A stretch of 64,000 nt of DNA from Penelope pileata (taxonomy: Eukaryota > Chordata > Aves > Galliformes > Cracidae): contig WBMW01005670.1 of NCBI GenBank assembly GCA_013396635.1, positions 62,001-126,000 on the forward strand, written 5' to 3'. This document shows, one piece after another, positions 26,937 to 38,528 of the stretch; positions within the stretch are counted from its first letter, which is position 1, and every line of letters starts with the position of its first letter. The position numbers were made by a program, and so were the translations under genes. Under the pieces are notes generated by a model. That model had not been told where the DNA came from. It did not search any database and saw only the letters and a list, made by a program, of their open reading frames with translations.

Positions 26937-26991
26937 AGGGAGTTGGAGTAGATGACCTTTAAAGCTCCTTTCCAACTCTAAAGATTCTAAT
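26937..26991 (+). mobile_element. Short CR1 LINE 3'-end relic, plus strand
   Basis: The blocks GTTGGAGTAGATGACCTTTA, AAGCTCCTTTCCAACTCTAA and AGATTCTAAT follow the CR1 3' tail (TGGA-TAGATGACCT, GGTCCCTTCCAAC, ATTCTATG). Only about 55 bp survives. It is too short to place in a subfamily. Confidence 0.65.
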
Positions 26992-29900
26992 AGCTGAGGC
27001 TCTGAACAAGAGTGCCATTGCACAGCAGAATTGCCAAGTTTCTCTGAATTTTTATTGGTTTGGCTTCTTTGCTCATTCCTGAACTTTAATTTTAGTGGAC
27101 ATTGGCTCTAACTGCTGTTGCTTATCACTGAGGTGCAGTCCTCTGCGTTTGGAACTGTACAGCAAATGGATCAAAGAGCTCAGTGAGTGCCCAGGACAGC
27201 ATTTATAACTATTACAAATAAAGTTCAAAACCTTTTGTTCCACTCTTACAATATGGAAAAATGCAGTCTTTGTAGGTGAAGAACTTCTTTCTCCATGTTC
27301 TCATGGTTTCCAACTGTCTGTATAAAAACAAGCAGAATGCTAGATACAACTTTTAGTATTCCGTACTAGTCAAGTACCTCAGGCTAATTTTGACAGAAGA
27401 AATGTGCATTGCTCATTGGAGTGCTGATGGGGGATCAACAGTCTTCTGCGTTGCAGTTACTTGGCCTTGAGCTGCTCCTGAATCAGAACTCCAAATTCAG
27501 CAACTGCTGAAATTGAATAGCATGAGCAGGAAGGAATAGAAAATAATAATAGAAAATAATATAGGTAAGCAACTCAAATGGCCTAAAGGTAACCCCAGCA
27601 GCACTAGCAATACTGTCCTGATTTTGATGCCTGTGATCCTTCCACAGGACTTGGGAAAAAGTATGATTCTTTTCTTTGAGTGCCTTGGGGACCTGCAAGT
27701 GCCTGTTGTGATTTTAGGCAGATGTTCCCATTACTTGTCCACCTATGAGTGAATAATGCTATACTAACAATCGTTATCACGTGAGTAAAAATAAGAATTG
27801 AGAAAAAAGCAAAGAACTGAAATTCATAGACCTAAATGCTGTTCTCCTACTGCAGTTGCTGAGTGTAATATCCAACCATGACTCTTAGTGAATACATCTA
27901 CATTAGGATTTCAGTTCAAATTAGACATAAGCTTTGTACTAAGTGTCATATCCATGTACTGTTTTGTCTTGCTTTATGGAGCATGGAAACTAAATTCCTC
28001 TCAGACAAAACTGACTTGGAAGATGTGCTCTGTGAGCATACCTAATGCCTACAAATAGTAATGTGTTTTCAATCCATAACACCAGACTGGGTTTATGCAG
28101 AAGTAATCCTGCTGAAACAAGCGTAGCTGGGGAAGTCGGGCTTTTGGCACCACGTGTTTCTCTTAGTGTATTTATTTCTATTTCAGTCATTCATTCAACA
28201 TTCATCATTCACCTTACACATCACTGTTTACTATTGGGTACGTGTAGCCAGTAAATTAATTGTGATGGTTCCTGATAATTGCATGGAATGTCATCCACCT
28301 TATTGCAGTTTCACATCAACTGTATCTGTGCAGCTGGAGTAAACACAGCTCTGGTGTGAAAAAGGGAATCTGAACCCTCCCCTTCACTGGGTTGTAAGGC
28401 AGAAATGGTTGCAACATATGGCTGCAGACAAGAATGAGCACAAGTTTCCTGGATTTTCAAATGTCACAGCATCTCTTCACCTCCCTGCTTTTGGTGCAAT
28501 AGCCTAGAGGAGTGTGAAAGAGGTCCTAATAGGAGCAAAGGTGGCAGCCAGGTGCTAACAGCCATCAGCTTTCCTTTCTTCTGTAAATCCATGTCTGATC
28601 TGCAGGATGTGGCTTATTTACTGCATACTGTGCTTAACAATTAACAGCATTCCAAAATAGGCTCAGTTTGAGTACAGGAAGCCAAATGCTTCTCTTTGGA
28701 AAAGCTGGGCGTAGAACAAACATTTTTTAAGGTATAGCTTAATGAAAATAAGTAGCTGAGAAGTATCCTAGTATTAAGTGGTAATAATAATCTCATGACT
28801 TAGAATAAACCACCTTCTACTAGAGGAAGTTGCTGTCCTGGGGAAAACTGGGATTCAAACCAATCTGAATATTGTATGTTTTGGAATAAATGCTGGAGTA
28901 ATCAAGATGAGAACTCAGTATGTCTTCAAAAATTTGGTTTCGTTTTCTAAACACCAATACTTGACCACAGGTTATTTTAATGTTGTTGGAATATCTTTAG
29001 TTTTTAGAGAGAATTTTCAAACTAGACATTTTGTTTATGATGAGTAACAAGTATATAACAAGTAACAGGTATAACAAATGCAAAGGTATGTTACAACATA
29101 CTCAGTACTCAAATAGCTTCAGCCAACTAAACTCTACTGGTTGTGCCTTTCCTTGTAGATAATTAATTTTATCAGCTTGAAGTGCAATGGCTTTGAAGAG
29201 GTGAATTCACTTTGAGGTATAATGTAACTCACCTGACTGTGAATGAGGCTGAGCCTGCTGTGTAGAATGGATGGGCGCACCGTGCTGTCCAGGAAGAAGG
29301 CTGTGCAGCCTGGGTGCTTTGAATGAAATTGCTGGATGTACACACACAGGGAGTCAACGTTGTGATGAGCATGTAAATGTTTTTGCTCTGTTCTTATGAT
29401 CTTCTGTTTGAAAGTTCTTACGAATCCTTGAGGTTCATGTCTTTCAGGGTGTGGGGTTTTGTAAAATGATGCTGAAAATCTCTGAGTGAAAATTGTTGGA
29501 TTCATGCAGTTTTCTTCCAGTTTTACCCTTGGAAGAGAATATATGATAGCAGATGTATAAAAGAATAGACTCACCCAAGAATATTGCAGCTGGGCCTATT
29601 TTCTTCATTTTTTCTTAGACCTATTTAGAAATTGTTTGCTACTCTTGAGATCTTAAAGGCTTTGCTACAATTACGTACTTCCTTCGTTCTTTAAATTGAG
29701 GCAGGTTCCAGGTCTGCTTAACTGTCTTACCCTTCTCTGAGACTGTTTATTGATGAATTCTGTAGTAGATTTATTTGTTTTGGGGTCTTGTTATTTAAAA
29801 AAAAAAAAAGTGTCAGTTACATATACTGATTAAGTAGAAAATGTGGATACATTGCATTGGAGCTCTTGGGAGAGCAACAAAACCAGTTGGAGTGAATTAA

Positions 29901-31223
29901 AAAGGAAGAGATTAAGAACGAGATTTGAGAGCAGTGATCATATTTAAGCAAGTTTGAATGTGGCTGGTGATAATGAGAAAGAACACCCATTCTATAGGTG
30001 TAAAAAACAGACCTGGAAAGGGATTTTTTAAAGTTGCATGAGAATATCATTTAGTATAAAAATGGAAAGAGAACGCAATAGAATAGGATTGGAAGTAGCT
30101 TCCCAAGTGAAAATCAAGGGTTTTTTTCTTTGGGATAACATGACCTATGTAGACTGTACAGCCCATTTGAAAATGTTGAGGAGTAGTCTGGTTGAGTAGA
30201 TAAGTTGGATAACATGAATATATATAAAAATGAATTGAAAATGTGCCTAGTGCAGGGATTTATTTCACACCTGAGTCTGATTGAAATTTCACTCTTAAGA
30301 ACTCATTGAGTTTGATAGTTATGAAAAATGCAATATATCTTCTCCAAAATTACTATTGCAACTGATGGTGGGCACAAATCGTACCCACACCCTAAATATC
30401 ACAGAGCAGGGAAACTAAAGCACTGGGTTTAGTTTGTCATCTTTTGGTATACTCTGTAACCCAACCTTTCCTGTAATGTTACCCAAATCACAGGACTGTA
30501 TTAGTATCTTTATCTTTGTTATGAAAACTCTGAAGTTCTAATGTGGACGTGATGGATGTGGGCTGATAGGGCATGGAAGGTCAGAATAAGAAGGTCATAG
30601 AGCTTCTCTTTTTAGACAAAAGAGGTACTTCTGTGAAAATCAGCATTTCAAAAAGGGAATGCAGATTCCCTAATTTAATTAAGTCCTGTTTCATCCTTTT
30701 CATGGGCATTGTGCTGATTCTGTGGCATATTGTGATTCTAAATAGCCACAGTACTGAAGTGGATGGGTGTTAGTGCTGATGCTGCATCCATAATAACCAT
30801 TTGTGGTCCTTTCTTTGCAGACTGAGCCTGGCTCTGCCTGTTTTACTCATCCTTGCTCTCTTCTTCTGCCCAGGCCTGCCGACCTTATTTCTGCTGTAGT
30901 GTCCACTGCTGTAGGAGGCCCTCCAAGACTGGGTCCTAGCCCCAGCAGCTTGACTGCAGAGTGCTTGCTTAGAGCAGGGGAAGAAAACAGGGATCCCAAC
31001 TCACTTCCCATCTGGATGCCAGTATCACTTGCCTTTCAAAAGATTTTGTAGTAACGTTTTGGAGGATTGGGGAAGCCAATGTAATGGAAAGTTTTAGTAT
31101 TACTAGTCATTTTTCATAAATACTGTTTAATGTACAATATAATGATAAATTTTGGTTACATTACTTAAAAGATTGAGTAAGGAAGCAAAAAGGGCGTACA
31201 AGTGGGGCTGGTACTGGAGTCTA

Positions 31224-31255
31224 ATTGGCATCCTAACAACTTTGGGTTATAAAAG
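31224..31255 (+). promoter_or_regulatory. Possible TATA-type core promoter (inverted CCAAT plus TATAAAAG)
   Basis: TATAAAAG at 31248-31255 is a textbook TATA box. An ATTGG (inverted CCAAT) lies at 31224-31228 and a GGGCCC block just downstream. No gene starts within reach, so this may be chance in AT-rich DNA or the promoter of an unrecognised LTR-type element. It is a motif call only, with no evidence of activity. Confidence 0.2.
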
Positions 31256-31997
31256 GGCCCAGGGGAAGGGAAAACAAAGTCTGTTCAAAAGGAGGTGTCT
31301 TTGATTTGAGGTGGCAGATGAGCTGACCATTTCAATAGTCAGGAGAATGTTTCAAGGATGTGATAGTGACAGTTCTTATTCTAAAAACAAACGAACTGAC
31401 AAAGAAACAATCAGAAAATAATTTGAAGACAAAATAATTTGAAACAAAGAGGTTAAAAACAAGCTGAAATGGAGAATTTATTTCCTTGCTCTATTTCCAG
31501 ATCTAGTAACTGACTTCTTATTTTTACATCTTATTACAATAGGCTTGCTTGTGCTTTGCTCTTGTATCTTGTTCCAGTACTAACAGCTTGGTTGGTTACA
31601 GACAAGTTAGTTAGGAAAATAAAAGGCTGCACTCTCTCAGTCTGGCAAACATAGGGTAAATTTGCTTCCTTAGAGACTGAGTTTGTGAGTTGCCAGCAGT
31701 CTTCATAGAAGAGCATGAAAAGGCACGATGCGGGCAGGAACGGCATGTTTACAAACATAGGACCCCATTAGGTGAAGCCTGCTGTCAGGTGTACTTGCTG
31801 CTTGTGCTGCCATGAATGGTTAGGAAGGGAGGCTCTGAGCATGCCAGTGCCTTGCTTTTAAAATTCTCCAAAGCTTTGGATGAGGACTGCATTTTTTGTG
31901 TGTTGGTGGTTCAGAGGTATCTTTGTTACTAGACAAGACAGAGAATTGCATTAGTGTAACAAATTCACTGAAAGACAGAGCGAAATTGAGAGAATAT

Positions 31998-32024
31998 TCA
32001 GTGCATATGAAATTAATGAAGTGC
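31998..32024 (+). repeat. 27-bp direct repeat, copy 1
   Basis: A 27-bp block beginning TCAGTGCATATG and ending AATGAAGTGC recurs exactly at 33418-33444. After the shared block, four of the next five bases also agree (ACAAA versus GCAAA). The sequence on either side does not match. Confidence 0.95.
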
Positions 32025-33417
32025 ACAAATAACAAAACATGACATTATAGTTGTCCCTGAACTTTAGGAAAGAGGTGTGAGATAGATGTGGTGTTAAATC
32101 TGCCAAATCGAGTTAAACCAGAATTTTCTTAAATTAGGCAACTAAACTCCATTGCGAGTTGAAAAGGTGACTTTCGAGGAGAAAAGGACCTCTGTGTGAA
32201 AGTTCAAATCAGTCTTCTATGCCACCCCAAATTAACATAACACACTCCGACTTCTTTCCACCTTTAAAATCTTCTTGACTTGTTTCTTATGATTAATATT
32301 TAATATCAACTTCTTTCATTCCCTTCTGCTCCCAAAGATACTTATATTAGCATTTCTTTTGTACACTATTTGTCTCGTTTACAGCCTTCTAAAGAGACAG
32401 GAGTAAAATTTTCAAAGTTTTATTATGAGAAATATTAAATGCATGGAGTGTTTTACTGCACATGTAACTGTATTACAGAGATACTACACCAAAAGCATAA
32501 AGGCCACGCATAAAAATGCAGTTGGTGAATCCAGGATTAGGTTGTGTAACTGGAGCAGCTTTTAATGGCTCTCTGCCTGTGCTCTAGGATTTTACACTCT
32601 TTTCTGAGAAACATTCTCCCTTTCACTAATAAACTCCGGATGCACCATTCCAACCCTGAGCAATATAAAACAGCAAACAGTTATAGTGTGCTGAATGTGC
32701 ATATGTACAACTTCACAACAAAAGAAAACCCCCAAAATTAAAAATGGAAATTTTGGATCAAAGCCTGTATTAATAGGAAATAAGATCAATTAAATGGTTA
32801 TTAGCAGGTTAATGAACAGTGAAATTGTGAAGAGGGGCCAAAACAAAAATTGATTTAATCTCAGTTTGAGTAATTCAAAACACAGTGTTATCAAGATCGT
32901 GTGAAGCAGAACTACAGAGCAGCTACAATTTATTTGAGAGATTAGATGCTGTGTATTTTCCTACCTTAACCTGCTCAGTCCCTCTTAAAATTTGAAAGAC
33001 AAATATATTTATCAAGTTTTATGTTACTTAGTTTAAGGATTGTGCTAGTATTATTGAATATATTTTAGTTTTTGATTACTGTTTACTATCACTCTAAACT
33101 TCACTTTAACTTTTTTTTTTCGGTTGTTCCCCCTGGGAAAGCTTGTGGAGTCCACTATATATATGGAATGACAATGAAAACAAGTTTTGCACATACAAAT
33201 CTATTTTTTATTTTACAGTTAGTTTCCTTTGAACCTGAGGATAAATTTGTAAGTCAGGATAATCTAAATGTGACTGTTGGCAGGAGTTGATTTACTAGGG
33301 ACTCTTTTAGAAGATGTCGCAATGCATATATATGATAATTTATACAATTTAATATTTATTGCCCAATCCTGAAGAGACTTGAACACTAGGAAATGAATAG
33401 TGAAGTTCAGGGACTAC

Positions 33418-33444
33418 TCAGTGCATATGAAATTAATGAAGTGC
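33418..33444 (+). repeat. 27-bp direct repeat, copy 2
   Basis: An exact second copy of the block at 31998-32024, 1420 bp downstream and in the same orientation. The flanks are unrelated. Chance is negligible at this length, so the two share an origin, either a dispersed repeat core or a short templated insertion. I did not recognise the family. Confidence 0.95.
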
Positions 33445-35644
33445 GCAAAATTTTTCCCAGTTGAGGGTCTTGGAAAGAAAGCAAAGTGTATACCATAGAT
33501 GAATATATTGACAACACAGTCGATTATCTCCATTCTGTATTAGGAAATTATGTTTCTGTAGCTTTGGAAGAGTCTAACACAGCTGAATGTCAGACGTGCT
33601 GCCAGTGATTTAGTCTGCTCAGTATATAGAAAAAGGAAGCAGTAATCACCCTTCTCAGTCCAGCCATTGATGAAGAAGCTGTTTCAAAGGCCCAGAAGGT
33701 AAAGGCACATTTCAAACCACAGAAAACTTCTAATCCTATAGGTTCTGCATGGTTTTTAAGTTTGTTTAGCTCCATGTGTGCTGAATTCAACACTGGTCAT
33801 CTTTTTGTTATGATGCAGGGAAACAATGCCTTTAGTTATTGGGTAACAGATGTTAAGTAATTAAAGCAGCCCATTTCAAAAGCAATCATAAAATCACAGG
33901 GAGATGAAATTTGAATACATTTGAATTCCTATAGGATTCCATATGTTCTTTTTGTTTTTTTTTTGGTCCATGTGTTTACATTTTCAGTAATTTGTTAAAG
34001 CTGAAATGAGAACTGAATGCTAAGCTACTTTTTACTTGATAAAGATACATAAGGTTCCTGACATACAACATATATTTAACTGAAATAAAGAAAACTTTAA
34101 GATGTAAGGTATTACAAAAATGAGTGATAGGATTGATGGTGTAGATTTTATCTAGCCTTTTTGTTCTCCCCATGGACAGCCTGGCCTCAGGAGTGCCTCC
34201 ATTTACCAGCTTCTTTTATTTCAGTCCTGAAAGCTCCCTAGGCTGTTTCAGCTGCAGTTTTTGTTTTTACACATGCCCAGAACTACCCTGAGCTGAACAG
34301 CTACCATCTGCCTTGTAGCTAGTAGGGAACTAGACACAAAGCATCCTTCCATTTTTGTTCCTCTGGAGTTCATCTATTAGGGCATTCATGCCAAATTTGA
34401 TTTATCCATCTTATCATTAGAGGGATTTGTGGCATCCTCCTCTTCTCCATGAGAATGAGGTTGGAGCTCTCACCCATACTTTTCTGTCACCCTGCATGTT
34501 GCACCTGTGGATTGATTTGGGTGCTGTTTTGGGGATTGTGCCCTTCTCTCTAATGCTGCCTCTTCTCTGCTGGTGTTGGCCCCATGCCTCAAGTCTCTTG
34601 AGCAGTGTCCAGTCTGACAGGGCTTTCTCCTGAGAATGGGGCCTGAGTCCTCCTGACTGAGAAATGAATTGAACCCAAGTGGTCATGCTTCCTGTACATG
34701 CTTTATATATACATCTATCTGTACTGCTTTCAGTTTAAGCCTATCAAGCTCGTTTATATTTTCATGTTGATGTTTTTCTCCATAAGATCTTTCTTTCCAC
34801 GTGATAATAAAAAGATTTTCACTTTAGCATACTCTGGCACCCAAATGAAACTAGAAACACCAAGGTTAATCACTCACATATTCACTGTGATGCCAATAAA
34901 TGATTGTTAAGCCACTAACAAACAACAAATGAGCATCTGGCATTTTTCCCAATTATTTCAAAGGGAGTCTAGAGCTGATTTTCCAAAATTATGCAGTGGG
35001 AAATCATATGCAAGGCTGTAAATCAGCAGCATCCACATTCCATTTATTGTTGGAAGTCACAGTGATTAAAAAGAAAGATTGCTGTGACTAAGCAGGAGGC
35101 GCTTGTACAAACCTGTGAAATAAAGTGATAGCAAGAAAAGCTTTTCTATGCAAGTTGCTGTTGATTTCTTTTTCAATAATGTATTTATGGTGCTTCAAGT
35201 TGGTTTCCAATAATATTTCAGTTTGAAGGGGAAACTTTTCTGCATTCATCTTTCAATAGTGCTTACCTTAAGATGTTTTCATTTCATTTAATAGAAATTA
35301 GACTGCAGAACAACAGAAAAACAGGAGAAAAACCTTTTTTTTAAAAAAAAAACAAACATCAAAAGTAACAAAACTTTAAAGCAATAATACTGTTTTTTTT
35401 TTTTACAAAAAAAATAAAAAAAACAAAACACTTTTAATACTTCCTTAAAAAATATTTTCAATTTTCCAATTTAATTTTAGAAGGCATTTGCAGCAGAGTA
35501 TAGACTTATGTTGTTACACTGGTGGAATATTGATTTGGTGGAATACTTAGGCGTAAGTGTGCGAAAAGACCTTAATATGGGCTTTAGTTTATCACTGTCA
35601 TATTAATTGTCAGATTGAGAAGAACATTTGCTTGGAGGTTTTAG

Positions 35645-35775
35645 AGTCATAGAATATTCTGAATTGGTAAAGAGGATCATAGGTTTAACTCCTAACTCCT
35701 CACAGGGCAACCTGTTAAGAGTTAAACCATGGAGCTAAGAGCACTGTCCAAACGCTTCTTGAGCATCTAAATGAG
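35645..35775 (-). mobile_element. CR1 LINE 3'-end fragment, minus strand
   Basis: The plus strand shows the antisense CR1 tail: AGTCATAGAATATTCTGA, a TTGGTAAAGAGGATCAT block (TTGGAAGGGACCCATCAGGATCAT in the usual form), CAACTCCT-like text, then GTTAAACCATGGAGCTAAGAGC and ACTGTCCAAACGCTTCTTGA, which are characteristic of one avian CR1 group. It is diverged and 5'-truncated. Confidence 0.85.
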
Positions 35776-36595
35776 AACCCCTGATTTACCTCTCATCTGC
35801 TTTCTGAGGATGAGAAAAGGCAACCAGGCAAATAAGTGTAGTGAAAAACAGCTCAAGTGCAAGCTAAATTCTGTCTCTTCAGGATTTTCTGTTACTCAGC
35901 TCTTTCCTTCTGTCTGAATTGCAGTACTTTTTGTGGTCAAAACAAACACATAGTGCCAGGTTTAACTCCACGGCGTCTTGCAGATTTTCTTCCACAATGA
36001 AAATTCTAAACATGATGTATGCATACTGCTTATTATTTCAGTCATCTTTCTGTTCTCTGACACATGGAGGATTCTTTTTTTCTCAATGCACTGAGGTAGG
36101 TATCTTCTTAACTTGGTGTGTAGGGCTTTAGCTGTTAAAACCTTTTTCACTTCAAGCTGGCAGTGAACAAGCTGTATAGCTACGAGAGAGAAATGAATAA
36201 AAAGCTTATATGGCATAACGAATAGACAGTTGATTTTTCTTGATTATTGTTATTTGCAGCCATCACAGTAACAGGTTATTACAGTGGAGGAACTGAAGCT
36301 TGTAAGAGTACAATCAGTGAATCCAAGGGAATGGGTAATTTAGCTTGTGTTTCTGTGTGAATTGCATCCAAGAATGAAGGTGGGAAGGTGAGTAGTTAAG
36401 GTGAAATTGGCAATATTTCTAAATGTCCTGCTTTAAACAAGGATTTAAAGCATATGTAAATAGTTCAAGTTAGAATTCAGGCAGTTAGCCAGAGGCTACA
36501 TACTGTTTCCTTACCTCGTTCCTTACCAATGACTCCCTATTACATTGTAGTATATATGTGACCTTGAAACGGGACACGCTGTGATTTTACATGGG

Positions 36596-36661
36596 AAACA
36601 ATGAGGTGGTTGCAGGAGATAATTTCTCAAACAATGAGGTGGTTGCGGGAGATAATTTATC
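36596..36661 (+). repeat. 33-bp tandem duplication (two copies)
   Basis: The units at 36596-36628 and 36629-36661 both read AAACAATGAGGTGGTTGC then RGGAGATAATTT-TC. They differ at only about two positions (A/G at GC[A/G]GGAG, and C/A near the end), so the duplication is fairly recent. It is not a microsatellite and lies outside any recognised mobile element. Confidence 0.95.
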
Positions 36662-37020
36662 ACACCGTGCACTGTTTAGGGTTCTGATTACATTCAGATT
36701 CAAAAGCCAAACATGACAGCTGCAGTATTAAATCATTGAGCTAGAGTCTCAGCTCTAGATCTTAGAAATTGCTGCCATTACTGGCATGTAGTGGTGATTT
36801 TTTCTAGACTTCCAAATTAACCTGTTGAGAATATGGAAATTACAACTCGCTGTTTTAAGGCTGGAAGCATCTGTATGGATTTTTAACTGCTGCTTTCTTT
36901 TGTAGTCTACTAAAGAGACATCCTGTAAGAAGGCACCAGCTATCTTAGTACACTTTTTAGTAATTGCCATCTGGACTTTACTGTGCTCGGTTGTTTTGGG
37001 CAAATTGTAAAGGGCTGTGA

Positions 37021-37083
37021 TTGAATGTTGATGTTACTGAAAAATAAAAATAGGGAGGGTGGCATGTATACATCAACATTCAA
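37021..37083. repeat. Inverted repeat / stem-loop (14-bp perfect arms, 35-bp loop)
   Basis: The left arm TTGAATGTTGATGT (37021-37034) is the exact reverse complement of the right arm at 37070-37083. Allowing one bulged base, the pairing extends three more bases inward (TAC with GTA). The structure lies just before the CR1 at 37276. No target duplication or known MITE end was recognised. Confidence 0.85.
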
Positions 37084-37275
37084 CTTCTCTCCATTTTAAA
37101 ACTCTGGAAATGTTATGAGAGAGAAGTAACTACATACTACATCTAACAGTATTCTCCAAGGTTCTTCACATCTCTTCGCCATCTGTGAGATCTCTAAAAA
37201 ATGATATTGGTTCAGTTGTCTGAAGTGTGTTGATAGATTCAAATTTGCTATACAGGAACCTGTTCATCAACCAGA

Positions 37276-38023
37276 AAAGGACTGTGATCAGCGACACAGA
37301 GTCTAGTTTGGAGGCCTGTAACTCGTGGTGTTCCCCAGGAGTCAGTGCTGGATCCAGTCCTGTTCAACATCTTCGTAAATGACCTGGATGATGGAACAGA
37401 GTCCACCCTCTGCAAGTTTGCTGATGATATGAAATTGGGAGGAGTGTCTGGCATGCCAGAAGGCTGTGCTGCCATTCAGTGAGACCTAGACAGGCTGGAG
37501 AGTTGGGCAGAGAGAAACCTGATGAGATTCAACAAGAACAAATGTAGAGTCCTGCACGTGGGGAGCAATAACCGCATTCATCAGTACAGGTTGGGGGCTG
37601 ACCTGCTGGAAAGGAGCTCTGTTGAGAAGGACTTGTGCAGAGAAGGACCTGGGTGTCCTGGTGGACAACAGGTTGGCCATGAGCCAGCAGTGTGCCCTGG
37701 TGACCAAGAAGGCCAATGGTGTCCTGGGGTGCATAAAAAAGAGTGTGGCCAGCAGGTCGAGGGAGGTGATCCTCCCCCTCTGTTCTGCCCTGGTCAGGCC
37801 TCACCTGGAGTACTGTGTCCAGTTCTGGGCTCCCCAGCTCAAGAATGACAGAGAACTACTGCACGGAGTCCAGCAGAGGGCTACAAAGATTATGAGGGTC
37901 CTGGAGCATCTCCAGGAAAGGCTGGAGACCTGGGGCTGTTTAGCCTGGAGAAGACTGAGAGGGGACCTCATTATAGTTTGTAAATATCTAAAGGGTGAGG
38001 ATACAAGTGGATGGGGCCAGGAA
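37276..38023 (+). mobile_element. CR1 LINE ORF2 fragment lacking its 3' end, plus strand
   Basis: It encodes the reverse-transcriptase core in order: SGTPR-type VTxGVPQ block, FVNDLDDG, KFADD(M)KLGG (active-site Asp pair kept, following Thr replaced by Met), AERNLMRFNKNKCRVLHVGSNN, KKANGVLGCIKKSVASRSREVILPL, and the RPHLEYCVQFWAPQ and VQQRATKIM blocks. A TGA interrupts the frame at 37480-37482. A 16-bp insertion at 37624-37639, a direct duplication of GAGAAGGAC-containing sequence, shifts the frame inside the KDLGVLVDNRL block. The match stops at GGGGCCAGG near 38023, before the last codons and the 3' tail, which is unusual because CR1 copies normally keep the 3' end and lose the 5' end. It is a dead copy, less decayed than the one at 23.3 kb. 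Confidence 0.92.
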
Positions 38024-38510
38024 AACTAGGCTGATAGATAGGATATGTGAGTAGAAATTTGAGAGTTATCTCAAATAATGACAGCAAGTATTATTAACAA
38101 CACTACACAGTGGCTTCTCCCAACACCTGCTGCATGATGGCATTGGAACACAGATGATCTTCAGGTGATTCGGATTGTAGCCATGTTCATCTACAAGGAA
38201 CATGCAAGATATAAGAATTTGGAAAGGAATTGAGTTAGAGTAGGTAGATACAGCAGGATAGGTAAGATCGAAGAAAAATGTAGACTTGATTCAGATGATG
38301 GAGAATAACTATTCTGCATAGCAATATCTGCCTAAATATGTGCACAGTATTCCTTAGTTGGAACATTTAAATGTTTTTAAAAATTCATTGTTTCTTTATT
38401 TTTTCCTTATGTAAACATTTTCGGTTATAGTTGCCTGTATGTTGAAAGTTTGGGGAAATATTCTATTGATAACACCCTGTAGTGGCTTTCTATGCAGCAT
38501 GATTTACATT

Positions 38511-38528
38511 AAAAAAAAAAAAAAAAAA
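38511..38528 (+). repeat. Poly-A run (18 bp)
   Basis: An uninterrupted A run of 18. No retroposed body was recognised upstream, so it is called only as a homopolymer. Confidence 0.9.

Noticed and set aside
29134..29574. 146-codon minus-strand open frame
   Set aside because: No family recognised, His- and Ser-rich low-information sequence, no promoter or splice context.
37248..37804. Minus-strand frames of 75, 82 and 91 codons
   Set aside because: Antisense shadows of the plus-strand CR1 copy.
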